18,405 nt of DNA from Propionibacteriaceae bacterium UBA5174 (GCA_002413345.1 DHWU01000009.1:69087-87491); one strand, 5' to 3'. Positions 7,101 to 16,300 are shown, counted from the stretch's first letter. Translations and numbers: made by a program. Notes: a model not told the origin generated them from the letters alone.

Positions 7101-8499
7101 CCAGGTGAGTCGGCAACGGCGACTTTGCGCTGGCACAGTGCGGCAGCCACTTCAGCCATTCCCAAGCCTGACAAGTCTGCGCTGAGGCAACTGCCGCAAC
7201 CACTAACTCGTCTGGCGAATGCAAAGCTGCGGCCTGCACCACGATCGCCCGAGCCGCAGCCGTCGAAACATCTGGCGGGCCAGCCACCCCAAAACCGCCA
7301 AGAGTGCCCGGCGCCATCACCACCGGCACGTCGTGAACCACTCGCAGCGGAGTCACTGAATCCACCAATTCGGCATAGACGCTGCGCCGCGCCTGTTTGG
7401 CGCTCGGTAGTATCACCTGACTGCGAGCCAGCGCACTTCCTAATCCGAACCGGAACTCGCAGAACCCCGGCGAGTCAGCCCTGCGCGCCCACAGCAGATT
7501 GGAATACTCCTCACTCGCATTCACGCATTCCGCCACCGAGGGATGCTCCACAAGCCTGGAGGTAACCTCCTTGGCGTTGGCAATCTCGATGTCCTTGCAC
7601 AGCGACTGAACTTCCAGACGCCACTGCTTCAACGCGCGCTTGTAGTCGGCCTTGCCTGTAACCATCTGGTCCAAATAGGAGCCCAACATCATTAGTGGGC
7701 TCAATGCCATGAATAGCAGCGACATGATCTCGCGAGTTACCGCCCACAGGATGCCAGCCATCAGCAGCGGCGCCAGCATCGCCAAGGTGGGGAACCTTAT
7801 CGGCTTGGGATACTGAGGCACTTCCGGCGCTTCGAACTTCTCCCCACCGTAGATCGAGACCAGCCGGGGCGATCGGATGAAAGCCACCGCGGTGCCTTCC
7901 ACGCGTCCCTGGGTGGCCACTGACTGCAACAACCGCACGGTAAAGGTGGTGTCGCCGACACTCACCTGATCGTTGGCCCGAAGCACCTCACGCTCGGCAG
8001 CGACGCCATTAATCGTGAGGCCATTGGCCGAACCCATGTCGATCACTTCAATGCGATCGCCAACATTGACCCGAATGTGCTGTCGGGAAACCATCACGTC
8101 GGTCAGCCGGACTTCACAAGACCGCCCTCGGCCAATCACATTGCTACCCGATACCAGTCCGAAGTCTTGGCCCTGATCGGGGCCTTCAACCACTCGCAGT
8201 ACTGCGGCGTTGCTGCGCTGCTGCTCGACAAACTGTTCCCCGGCCCGCACCAACGAAACTGTCTGAGCCGAGCGCAATCCGCTCTCGGCTAATGGCGTTT
8301 CCGGGACTAGCGCAGCTTGACGTTCCCCCGAAACCGCGGCCAAGGTCAACCCTGCTGGCGCTTCACCCCGCCCAGCACCAAGCGGGTCGGCCAAGTAGAG
8401 ATGCTCAGCGACGTCCCCGATCGTGGCTGAGGAGTCGTAGGTGACTGAAAGGTCGACCGGTTGTTGACCCGAGCGATTGAGAGTCAGCCGAAGTTTCAC
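4138..8499 (-). CDS. FHA-domain FtsK/SpoIIIE ATPase, EssC/EccC-type type VII secretion motor
   Basis: The 1453-aa protein is close in length and layout to firmicute EssC. Residues 1-90 form a small N-terminal domain, possibly ubiquitin-like or a degenerate FHA. Residues 97-190 are an FHA domain with the phosphothreonine-binding set intact (G123, R124, S138, R139, H141, N159, G160). Two membrane segments lie at about 236-275. Three FtsK-like ATPase modules follow. Module 1 is canonical (Walker A GGTTGSGKS 677-685, Walker B VMVIDE 781-786). Module 2 has GASGSGKT (1004-1011) but LVLIDG, lacking the Walker B glutamate. Module 3 has GPVGSGRT (1281-1288), with arginine in place of the lysine, and ALIIEG. 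Degenerate later modules are usual in this family. GTG 8499 overlaps the previous stop (GTGA), with GGAGAG just upstream. It should energise WXG100 export at the membrane. Confidence 0.95.
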   Translation of the reverse strand: MKLRLTLNRSGQQPVDLSVTYDSSATIGDVAEHLYLADPLGAGRGEAPAGLTLAAVSGERQAALVPETPLAESGLRSAQTVSLVRAGEQFVEQQRSNAAVLRVVEGPDQGQDFGLVSGSNVIGRGRSCEVRLTDVMVSRQHIRVNVGDRIEVIDMGSANGLTINGVAAEREVLRANDQVSVGDTTFTVRLLQSVATQGRVEGTAVAFIRSPRLVSIYGGEKFEAPEVPQYPKPIRFPTLAMLAPLLMAGILWAVTREIMSLLFMALSPLMMLGSYLDQMVTGKADYKRALKQWRLEVQSLCKDIEIANAKEVTSRLVEHPSVAECVNASEEYSNLLWARRADSPGFCEFRFGLGSALARSQVILPSAKQARRSVYAELVDSVTPLRVVHDVPVVMAPGTLGGFGVAGPPDVSTAAARAIVVQAAALHSPDELVVAAVASAQTCQAWEWLKWLPHCASAKSPLPTHLASSASGASEVIGSIETLIAERMPTAKEGSIPTPAVLLVVESDAPVEFGRLVEVAETGWRHGVFVVWVAAELSMLPASCRVFLEMKAQADPRVGFLHDGAEISPVAVELIPLEVTVRWARALSPVTDLAARSDDASDVPRAVNLLSLPGFDPMIESLHVIERWQANRSIVVGPLAPEKPVGKAGNLRAVIGQSALGPHSLDLRTDGPHALVGGTTGSGKSELLQTWILAMAATHSPQRLNFLLVDYKGGSAFAECNNLPHTVGLVTDLNKNGVRRALTSLAAELHYRERLITEQHRCKDLPTMEKKFPALAPPSLVMVIDEFAALVQEVPEFIDGVVNVAQRGRSLGLHMILATQQPSGVIKGPLRANTNLRLALRVSDVDDSHDILGSPQAAFFDQNTPGRAISKTGPGRLVPFQTGYVGGHTGMGTVHSEVEVAELHFGSRAVWERPVDEERATDRGPADISRIVSAIQHAATDAELPVPRKPWLPDLKDHYDLAQDVPTRRSDTELVYGMLDDPGQQRQVPVAFHPDVEGNLIVYGASGSGKTTLLRTLAVAAGFTVRGGPCHVYGLDFASRGLDMLETMPHVGSIINGSDDERVERLMNWLRSLVAERSARYQQVTASTITDYRQLAVRPDEPRILVLIDGMAAFRAAYEGASKMKYFDMLAEIAAQGRPVGVHFVMSSDQRGAMSAALAASVQRRIVMRMADPEEYGTLAVPMGILSADSAPGRCVVDDAEVQVAVLGAGSDAPAQAAALGKFASAMRNSPLIPAMPIRRLPEEVSDQQLAHTADLLTIGMTSAGFEAAQVRPTGPFVVTGPVGSGRTTAVKVITAELRRLGMATHLLADRRGELSADLGWVSSAVGAEQISLVTEDLSAILQGAGPSALIIEGLGELTNSTAEYGLADLIRVALAAGHFVVGEGEYNTLSQSYDLMKRFKAGRRGLVLQPDDGMEHLLQSSFPRCQSTDFCLGRGFLVERGTPSLIQVSMPV

Positions 8500-10904
8500 G
8501 GCGTACTCTCCAGCCCGGGCTGCGGAGTCACCGCTCTACGACCTGGCATTCGCAGCCAATCTGGACGTTCGAAGTCGAGCTTTGGCCATTCAGCACTGGC
8601 CAGCCGCTCCGGTAGCAGCGAGCGCGGATTGAAGCGGGCAATGAACCGTTTCGTTTTGGTCAGCTCACCCAGGAGTTGCTTTCGAGTGGCGCTGGCTTGG
8701 GTCCAAAGCTGAGCAACCTCGGCAGGATTCGGATCGTCCAGGCCGAAAGTGGCCGTATTCGCCGCCACCGCCATCTCGGCTACCGGTTGCCGAGCGATTA
8801 GTCGCGACTGCTCCAATCTGGTTGCGTCTGCCGACAGCACCATGCCCAAATCTCGGCACTGGTCGAAGACGTCGGTCCAGGCGCCGGCCACCTGTTTGCT
8901 CGGCGTGCCCCGAGTCCGTCGGATGCGCCGGCGAATCAGCTTGGCCGCGATGATCGCCCCCAGGATGGCCGCAACCGTAGCTAGCGGCGGGCCGATTACG
9001 CTGAGCACCGCCAATAGCCACTTAATCAGGGCGCTCAGCCAGCCGCCGGCGATCTTCGTCCCGGAAAGATCGTTGTCGGGCAGCCCGAGGGTGTTGTTCT
9101 GCATCCTGGTGGAGTTTGGCGGCGGCACATTGGTGGCCTGTTCCTGCTTGTCAACTGTCTGTGGCTGCTGCGGCGGCGTCCGGTTGCGATCCGGGGTGAA
9201 CACTGAAGCTGGAATGGCTCGCCAACCCTGATCGGTGCTCACCTCAACCCAAGCGGTGATGTCTTTACCCGCAACCTGACCGCCTTCGGGTACGGTCGCA
9301 CCGAAGACCACTCGGGCCGGGTAACCGGCTTGATTGCACAGCAGGGCGAAGGTAGCCGCGTATTGCTCATCGCTGCCCACCAGCAGATCGGCGAGCACAA
9401 AGCTCGACAGCCGTCCCTGGCTATGGCCAGGCAGGTACTGGGTTTCGCCGGTTCGGGTGCCGTCACTCCAGTACCCGTCTTTCAGGCGAGCGGCTATCTG
9501 GGTCACCCGTTCACCCGAAGTGGACGCATTTCCGGCCCACTTCTGACCGGTCGTGGCCAAGAAGGCGTAACTCGAAGCGTCCACCAGGGATCCGCTCCCG
9601 GGGTTCATCGTCGCGTCAAAACCTTGGGCGACCGGCACACTGTCCAGACTTACCTGGTCGCTTTCCCGGAACCGATCACCGTCGGTGAGTAGCCCCTGAC
9701 CGGTGTCGAGGTTGTAGCGGAAGGCTGCGGAATGGGTTTTGACGTTCACACCAGCAAGGGTGATGTCGGTGTTTTCACCAAGCGAGGGCAACCAGCTGCC
9801 CAGCTCGCGGGTCTGCTCGTAGGCCGCGTCGAAAGTCACGGTGATGTGGGTCGGGGTGCCGGTCACGGTGGTTGGAATCCGGGCACCGACCCGCTGGAAT
9901 CCTGCGTCAGCCGTGCCGCCCCCAGAAGCGCTCCAGGTGCGGCCGGAGTAGTCGTCCAGCACGGCCAGTCGAAGCAGCGATCCGGCGGGCGCGCCGTCCA
10001 CCTTCAGCAGTTCGGTGTCGTACAACTTCTTCTGGGTGGTCGAGGAGTATTTGCGAAAACCAACCAATGGCGAAGACAGGTCTTTGGTTTCTACTGGCGG
10101 TTGAACATAGCTGCGCAACACAAATCGGGTGGTGTCACCGCCGGGCAGCATGCCGCCGAAGACGCCGCCCAACGCCAGCGCCGCGGCCACCAGCCCGGTG
10201 CCGGTGGCTAGCGCGGCTCGCTGCGAGCGTCCGGTGCCGGCCAAAACTCGGCGCCGCCGAGTGCGCACCGCCATCCAGGCGAAGCCGACCGCTGCCAGCG
10301 CCAATCCCTGCGCGAGAGCGGGCGGTGTTTGCAATGCCCCGAGCAGAATCACGGCCAGCAGCATGCCTAGCGGGGCGGCCAACGCAGGGGCGGCGCGGCG
10401 AGAACGGCGCGCTACCCAGAAGCCAATCGCGCCGGTCAACAGCCCCAGCAGGTAGGGAATTGCCAGGTAGGTGCCGTCGCCCACGACCGGGGGCAAGGTG
10501 GTGAGCATCTCTTTCCAGCCGCCGATCACCATGGTGGCTAACACGTTGAGTGCATCCGTCGATGGCAAGAAACCAGCGAAGGCGTACTCGCGGGCAACAA
10601 CTCCAGCACCAATGCCGAAGTAGGCCACCAGCAGCAGCCCAGGAACCGCCAACCAGTGCCAGCGCAGGGCGATCACCACGTAGGCTGCGATCACTCCCAG
10701 CAGCACCCCCAGCGCACCGACCAGCATGAAATGCAGGGTGTCGAAAGTGGTCACGAAGCCGTACAACGCGATCATCGCCAGGAGCATCAGGAAGCTGCCA
10801 TCGACTAGATCGGTCGAGCTGGGTTTGAGTTGTTTGATTCGTTCAGTGAGGGTTCTGGTGCGCCCTGTCGAATCGCCGCGGGCTTCTGGGCTGACGATTT
10901 TCAT
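8496..10904 (-). CDS. Polytopic membrane protein with catalytically dead transglutaminase-like domain
   Basis: In this 802-aa protein residues about 36-252 hold roughly seven membrane segments, 253-615 a large extracytoplasmic part, about 625-655 one or two more membrane segments, and 656-802 a hydrophilic, probably cytoplasmic tail. The transglutaminase-like core spans about 495-570. Family members normally read GxCEQFA, HAWVEV and GWxxFDPT, giving a Cys-His-Asp triad. Here the same places read GSDEQYA (510-516), TAWVEV (550-555) and GWRAIPAS (560-567), so Cys becomes D512, His T550 and Asp P565. The fold appears kept but the chemistry lost, pointing to a binding or scaffolding role. ATG 10904 overlaps the DUF58 stop (ATGA), with GGAGGG 8 nt upstream. 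The position after MoxR and DUF58 is typical for this family. The linker at 571-600 is rich in Gln and Pro. Confidence 0.92.
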   Translation of the reverse strand: MKIVSPEARGDSTGRTRTLTERIKQLKPSSTDLVDGSFLMLLAMIALYGFVTTFDTLHFMLVGALGVLLGVIAAYVVIALRWHWLAVPGLLLVAYFGIGAGVVAREYAFAGFLPSTDALNVLATMVIGGWKEMLTTLPPVVGDGTYLAIPYLLGLLTGAIGFWVARRSRRAAPALAAPLGMLLAVILLGALQTPPALAQGLALAAVGFAWMAVRTRRRRVLAGTGRSQRAALATGTGLVAAALALGGVFGGMLPGGDTTRFVLRSYVQPPVETKDLSSPLVGFRKYSSTTQKKLYDTELLKVDGAPAGSLLRLAVLDDYSGRTWSASGGGTADAGFQRVGARIPTTVTGTPTHITVTFDAAYEQTRELGSWLPSLGENTDITLAGVNVKTHSAAFRYNLDTGQGLLTDGDRFRESDQVSLDSVPVAQGFDATMNPGSGSLVDASSYAFLATTGQKWAGNASTSGERVTQIAARLKDGYWSDGTRTGETQYLPGHSQGRLSSFVLADLLVGSDEQYAATFALLCNQAGYPARVVFGATVPEGGQVAGKDITAWVEVSTDQGWRAIPASVFTPDRNRTPPQQPQTVDKQEQATNVPPPNSTRMQNNTLGLPDNDLSGTKIAGGWLSALIKWLLAVLSVIGPPLATVAAILGAIIAAKLIRRRIRRTRGTPSKQVAGAWTDVFDQCRDLGMVLSADATRLEQSRLIARQPVAEMAVAANTATFGLDDPNPAEVAQLWTQASATRKQLLGELTKTKRFIARFNPRSLLPERLASAEWPKLDFERPDWLRMPGRRAVTPQPGLESTP

Positions 10905-12304
10905 ACCAGTTGCCCTCCGGCCAGTACTCGAGGCAGGTCGCTCAGTCGTCCGATGGTGACCATGGTCAGGCCCACTGATTCCTGCAGGCTGATCCGCCCG
11001 CCGGCGACCACGCGAAGCACCAAGGTGGTCACTTCGCGGGGCAGGAATGCGCGGGCTCGCTGAAACTCGGCAAAATCGCAGTTCGGGCCGGTGATCAGAA
11101 TCGCCACCGACGCTTCCGGGGCGAGTTGATTCAGCCGTCCGGTGGCCGCCGACAGCTGCCAGTTTTCGTGTTTCGCGCGGGAATAGGTGTCCAAGGCTTG
11201 GTGCGGTGCGGGTTGGACCGCGGCGTGATCGCCGCAGATCAGAGTCAGATCCATCTCGTCTGCCAACGCCCGAATCGCGATTGAGGCCCCCACTGACAAG
11301 GCGAGTTCGAACTCTTCTACTGTCTGATAGGACGCCTGCAAGACGTCAGTTACCACGGCGATGTGGGAACGGCGGGTGTCCAGGAACTGGCGCACCATAA
11401 ACCGTTCGCCCTCGCCCAGCCCACTGAACTTGGCGGTACTGCGCCAGTGAATGTAGCGCCGGTCATCGCCAGGGGCGTAGTCACGCAGCGTGTGAAAGGC
11501 CAGGTCGCTCATCGAAATGTCTTGGGTGGTGCGTCCTTCCAGGTCGCGCAGTAAGCCCGCCCCCAGTGGCTCCAGCGGCACGGTGGCCGGGTGAATGAAT
11601 AGCTCGACCGGATCGGCCCAGGTGACTTCGCGGCGAACCACACCGAAGGGGTCGCCGCGTTGAGTGGTTACTGGGCCAACGGCAATCACGCCGCGTTTAG
11701 TGCCGGGAACTACGGCCACATCTTCGAAATAGCCGTTGGCGGCCAACGGCGGCAAAGTGAAAGAGGCCAGCGACTCCCCCACTGGAAACACTAGGCCCAG
11801 CGGCAGCAGCGGCAGCGTCCCCAGGTTGCGCACCGAAAACCGCACCGCGGCGGCATCGCCCACCACGATACGTTGCGGAGCCACTTCGAAGCCGACGTCC
11901 AAGCGGGTGCGGCCAATCGCGAACAGAGCTGAGCCAGCCACGATGAAGAACAGTGCGGCAGCAGCGAACGACAGTTCGCGCCACCCCAATTTGGCGCCCA
12001 AAAAGGTGAATCCGGCCGCGGCGGCCAGTAGCGTCCAGCCCAGCCCGGAGAGGGTTTGCATTGCGGCAGACAGCTTGGCCCAATAGGGACGCAGCGCAGC
12101 CCGCATCGGTTCGGCCGCTGCCCAGAATCGGCGCAGCGGCGAGGTCAGGTCTTCGATCAGCACCCGCAGCCGCGCCAAGGTGCCGCGGGCGGCCACTCGG
12201 CGACCCACGGACAGCTTTGACTCGGGCTCTGGCTCTAGCTCTGGCCCTGGTTTTGGCTCTGGGGCAATCTTGGGCGCCCTGACTTGGGTTTCCATCGGGC
12301 TCAA
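10901..12304 (-). CDS. DUF58 membrane protein
   Basis: The 467-aa protein has an unusual acidic Pro/Glu-rich start (residues 14-30, encoded by an imperfect GGCTCT-like repeat at 12221-12265). A basic amphipathic region, two membrane segments (about 88-103 and 111-130) and a beta-rich extracytoplasmic or membrane-proximal domain follow. The DUF58 signature is at 274-291 (RDYAPGDDRRYIHWRSTA), followed by a von Willebrand A-like region to the end with AVVTD (316-320). DUF58 proteins are regularly encoded next to MoxR ATPases and are thought to be their membrane partners in assembling surface or respiratory complexes. The longest frame starts at TTG 12304, overlapping the MoxR stop by 4 nt with GGAG close upstream. 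ATG 12295, three codons further in, is an equally plausible start. Confidence 0.92.
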   Translation of the reverse strand: MSPMETQVRAPKIAPEPKPGPELEPEPESKLSVGRRVAARGTLARLRVLIEDLTSPLRRFWAAAEPMRAALRPYWAKLSAAMQTLSGLGWTLLAAAAGFTFLGAKLGWRELSFAAAALFFIVAGSALFAIGRTRLDVGFEVAPQRIVVGDAAAVRFSVRNLGTLPLLPLGLVFPVGESLASFTLPPLAANGYFEDVAVVPGTKRGVIAVGPVTTQRGDPFGVVRREVTWADPVELFIHPATVPLEPLGAGLLRDLEGRTTQDISMSDLAFHTLRDYAPGDDRRYIHWRSTAKFSGLGEGERFMVRQFLDTRRSHIAVVTDVLQASYQTVEEFELALSVGASIAIRALADEMDLTLICGDHAAVQPAPHQALDTYSRAKHENWQLSAATGRLNQLAPEASVAILITGPNCDFAEFQRARAFLPREVTTLVLRVVAGGRISLQESVGLTMVTIGRLSDLPRVLAGGQLV

Positions 12305-13275
12305 AGGCTCCGCTCAACTGGTGCCGCCACGCTGCTGATCAGTTCGTCGATCACTCGCTCGGTGGTCACCCCAGAGAACTGCGCTTCGGCATTCAGCAAA
12401 ATGCGGTGACTCATGATCGGCACGGCCAAGTCTCTGATGTCATCGGGCAACACATGATTGCGGCCTTTGCTGATCGCCCAGGTCTTGGCCACTCGAATGT
12501 AGGCCAAGCAACCACGCATCGACAGGCCCAGTTTCACGTTGGCGTGGCGCCGCGATTCAGTGGCCAGGTGCGAGATGTAGGCCACGATGGCCGGCTCCAC
12601 GTGCACATCATTGGCGAACGTGGCCATCTGCTGCACCGCGCTGGAAACGATCACCGGCGAAACCGTGGCTGAGCGGTCTCGGCTGGCGGCTTGCAGCATC
12701 AACTCCATGGCCACTTCGTGGTCGGGATAGCCGATCGAGGTCTTCATCAAGAACCGGTCGAGTTGGGCTTCGGGCAGCCGATAGGTGCCAGCCTGCTCGA
12801 TCGGGTTCTGAGTGGCGATCACCATGAATGGACTGCCCACCGGGTGGGCCACCCCGTCAATAGTGATCCGGCCTTCCTCCATTACCTCCAGCAGCGCCGA
12901 TTGGGTCTTCGGGCTGGCCCGGTTGATCTCATCGGCCAGCACCACTGAGGCGAAGATCGGGCCCTTGTGAAACTCGAAGGCCCGCTTCTCCTGGTCGAAA
13001 ACGGTCACCCCGGTGACATCGGAGGGCAGCAGATCCGGAGTGAACTGAATCCGGCTATGCGTGCCCTGCACGCTGTTGGCCAACGCCTTAGCCAGCTGGG
13101 TCTTGCCCGTTCCCGGGTTGTCTTCCAGCAGCAGATGGCCCTCGGAGAGCATGCAGGTGACCGCCAGGCGGATCACATCCCGCTTGCCCCGAATAGCGAT
13201 CTCCACATTAGAAACAATTTGCTCAAAGGTTTGATTAAACCATTGAGCCTGGTCATTAGATATTACCACGACCAC
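12301..13275 (-). CDS. MoxR-family AAA+ ATPase
   Basis: The 324-aa protein is full length for MoxR. Walker A is EDNPGTGKT (51-59), Walker B VVLADEINRA (111-120), the sensor-1 region ATQNPIEQAGTYRLPEAQLD (154-173) and a sensor-2-like LSMRG (251-255). No signal or membrane segment is present, so it is cytoplasmic. MoxR ATPases act as chaperone-like remodelling factors with DUF58 partners. Two GTG codons could start it: 13275 (AGGGG 5 nt upstream) and 13269 (AAGGGG 5 nt upstream); they differ by two residues and I cannot choose. It lies 48 nt after the giant Ig/Fn3 gene and overlaps the DUF58 gene by 4 nt. The first 25 or so codons are notably AT-rich compared with the rest. Confidence 0.95.
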   Translation of the reverse strand: MVVVISNDQAQWFNQTFEQIVSNVEIAIRGKRDVIRLAVTCMLSEGHLLLEDNPGTGKTQLAKALANSVQGTHSRIQFTPDLLPSDVTGVTVFDQEKRAFEFHKGPIFASVVLADEINRASPKTQSALLEVMEEGRITIDGVAHPVGSPFMVIATQNPIEQAGTYRLPEAQLDRFLMKTSIGYPDHEVAMELMLQAASRDRSATVSPVIVSSAVQQMATFANDVHVEPAIVAYISHLATESRRHANVKLGLSMRGCLAYIRVAKTWAISKGRNHVLPDDIRDLAVPIMSHRILLNAEAQFSGVTTERVIDELISSVAAPVERSL

Positions 13276-13380
13276 CCCTTCCCCTGGTCCATCCTCAGGA
13301 TTTCAACACAATTAATCACGGCACTAATTTATTTGGAGAGTATTTGATCTAACACCATCACAAACCATATAAAAGGTCGC
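13201..13380. other. Local AT-rich patch across the fn3-like/moxR junction
   Basis: By direct count, blocks 13201-13260, 13261-13320 and 13321-13380 have 22, 29 and 21 G+C of 60, about 40% overall, against about 58-60% in blocks sampled elsewhere. The dip covers the last codons of the Ig/Fn3 gene, the 48-nt gap and the first codons of the MoxR gene. It may lower mRNA structure at the moxR start or hold an internal promoter; I found no -35/-10 pair that I trust. Confidence 0.6.
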
Positions 13381-16300
13381 ACGCTCAGTTTCCCGATCAT
13401 TAAGACCAATGACCCATGAGTCAGTATCAGTAGCATTTCCAGAATAGGCCTTAGTGGTTCCACCACCACTACCATTAGTAAAGTACCCCTTACCGTTGGT
13501 GTGGGTCGTACAATTGTACGAACCGCTAAACCCGGCAGTCCGCACAACTACGTGAAGCACTTCGTGATTTAAAACATCCCGCCAACTCACCTCCACTGTT
13601 CGCACGATTGGCGCGGCGTCGGTCTTGACAGTGGTAGTAACCGAATCCGGACTACTACGCCCCGGCGTCGTAGCCGACGTCTTCAAAATCGCTTCAACGC
13701 TATAAGTCGTGCTATACGCACCCATAGTGTGCGACCCCGACACCGACAAAGCACCCTTACCAGTAGCAGTGTCAACCACCGTGCCGCCAATCTTTAGCGT
13801 CAACGTCGCATTAGCACCATTACCATTAGCAGTCGCTTTAGCACTAATTGTCTTACCACTGGCCGATTTTGAAGTAATCCTCGGACTAACAAGGTTCCCA
13901 AACGGCGTGGCGGCATGGCTAGCTGAAGTAGTACACCGATTCGCCTCATTACAAACCTTCAGCCGCATCGTGTAACTAGTCCCATCAGACAGGCCAGTAA
14001 CAGTCGACGTCTTGGCCTGCCCAGCAACATTGGCCGTACCAAGACTGGTCGTACCACCGGCTCCAGAAATAGTCACTGTGGACCTATCTCCGCGAGATGC
14101 CGGCACCGTGTAAGTGAGCTTCACCTGCCCATCAACACCAGTCGGCGCCGCGCTCCACGCGCCCCACGCATCCGGAGTACCGGTGGCCTTCCACGTTGGT
14201 GAAGTAGCCGCCGAGGAATGTGCAGCACCGCCAGTAGCGTTGGCAGCACTCACCCGGTACGAATAACTGGTGCCATCAAATCGCACCGTGTCATCAGTGC
14301 ACGAGTTGCTCGTCGCGCTGTTGGTCTTGGTACAAATCTGTTTGCCGTCGTTTCGAGTCACCGTGTAAGTGACCGGATTCGGACCCTCAGGGGTGCCCAA
14401 ACTCCAACCCACACTCACATTCGTCGTGGCCCCAACCAGCGCTCCCGGGTTGGGCGCAGCCACCGACAAACCAGCCGGCTTCCCCGAAGATTGCCCCCGG
14501 GCAGTCGCGGCCGGGCCAGGCTTGTAACTGTTCTCGGCATACACCGAAAAGTAGTAAGCCTCATTATTCGACGGCGTGGACACCTTCAAACTTGACGCGC
14601 CAGCACCGGTGGTGTGATCAACCCCGTTAACCGTCACATGAATGGTCGTGATTGGCGACCCGTCATTGCTGATACTGCCCCAAGTAACCAACACAAACCC
14701 ATTTTCGGGGTTCACGACCTTCACCCAGGCCGGAGCCCCCGGAGGCGTATCAGGAGTAATCTGCGCCGATACCGGGCCCCAATCACTCCAATCGGCCTTG
14801 TTATGGGCCCGCACCTGAAAAGTAAACGCCTTACCATTGGCCAGGCCCTTGATCTGACACGGCGTGCTCCGACACGTCGTAACCTGCCCAGCCCCCGGCC
14901 CGCTGGCAATCTTGACTTCATAGGAGTCGATTTCGGCCCCATTCGCGGGTCCTTTGGTCCACGACAACTTCGCCGCATGACTTTGAACCGCCGCCCCGGC
15001 CACCGGCGCACCAGGCGCCCCCGGCCGCGAATACACCACCAAAGTGATCGTGCCGGTTGTCCAGCGAGTTTCCCTGCCCGGATCAGACGCCAAATCGGTA
15101 GCGGTCACCCGATACACCAAAACACCCGACGTTTCAGCCCCTGGCGTGATCGTCGCGGTCCCAGCATCACTAGTAGCAGTGGCCTCCCCACCAGAAACTT
15201 TGTCGAGCTTCACCACTTTGGTTTGAAAATCCAACAGTGGCGAGTTCAACGCAACCTGAACTGACACCGGAGTACCAGCCTTAATGTCGGAAAACTTCAC
15301 CGACCGCATTCCCGGTGCCGACGCCGGCGTGACCGTCACCTGCAAAGTGGCGGTCTTGGCCGCCGTGCCAGCAATCCCAATCGTCAACGTGCCAGTGGCG
15401 TTCTCCACCGCACCACCAGCGGCCTGCAACTTCACCTTGTGCTCACCACCAGTGGCGGTGACCTGATCGATCGGCTTCTCCCAAGTTGCGGTGTAGGTCA
15501 ACCCATTCAGCGAATCCGGATCCGGACTCCACACATGACACAAGGTGGTGATATCCAGGTTTTTGATTTCCCCGCCCTGCACGATCGATTGCGGATCGCT
15601 GGGACAACGCAAGACCGGCGTCTGATCCCCGATCTGGACCGGGATCGTCACCGTGGCGGTCAATACCCCCTCATCGGTTTGCGACTGGGCATCCATCACC
15701 TCAACCGTCACCGAAGCCGGACCCACATAGTCGGTCTTCGACGTCAACGTGAACCGGCCACCATCATCAACCTTGGCGTCCAAATAATCGGTCGGCGACG
15801 AGGCGATACTGGCCGAAGCGATCCGCACCACCTTGCCCCGAGGCGATTCCACAAAATCACCAATCGCGAAACTTGCCGTGGTGTTGGCCGCCAACTGAAT
15901 CGAGCCACCACTCTTCAACTTCGGAGCCCCAACCCCGGCAGCTGGCACAAACACCACCGCAGCACTCACCGCACCACCAGCATCACTCACCTGAAACGGA
16001 ATCACCTGTGCGTGATCGGTCAACGGCACGCTCAAATCCCCACCCACCAGAGTGGCGCCGGTGACCGTGGCCAACAAGCTCACCTTCAAATCAGTGACCT
16101 TGCCGTCAACATCGCCAGCACCGGCCAGCAGATTGGCTTTCCCAACATTGCCATCAACCTCAGCTGACTGATCAGCCACCGTCGGCGGATTGTTGAACCT
16201 CTCCTTCGAGGTGATCTTCACCGTGGCGACTGGCCCAGTGCCCCCATTGCCGGTCAACGCGTAGTTCAACAACACTGGTTGATCAGCTAAACCGGGCGCG

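Noticed and set aside
6325..7185. Plus-strand open frame of 286 codons
   Set aside because: It lies wholly antisense to the FHA-ATPase gene, is rich in Arg, His and Gln as expected of a complement frame, and has no family motif.
9336..9338. C523 of the transglutaminase-like protein as a replacement nucleophile
   Set aside because: It lies eleven residues after the normal Cys position, within the helix that follows, and the His and Asp are also missing.
13276..13323. Internal promoter before the MoxR gene
   Set aside because: AT-rich hexamers are present, but no -35/-10 pair with normal spacing stands out.
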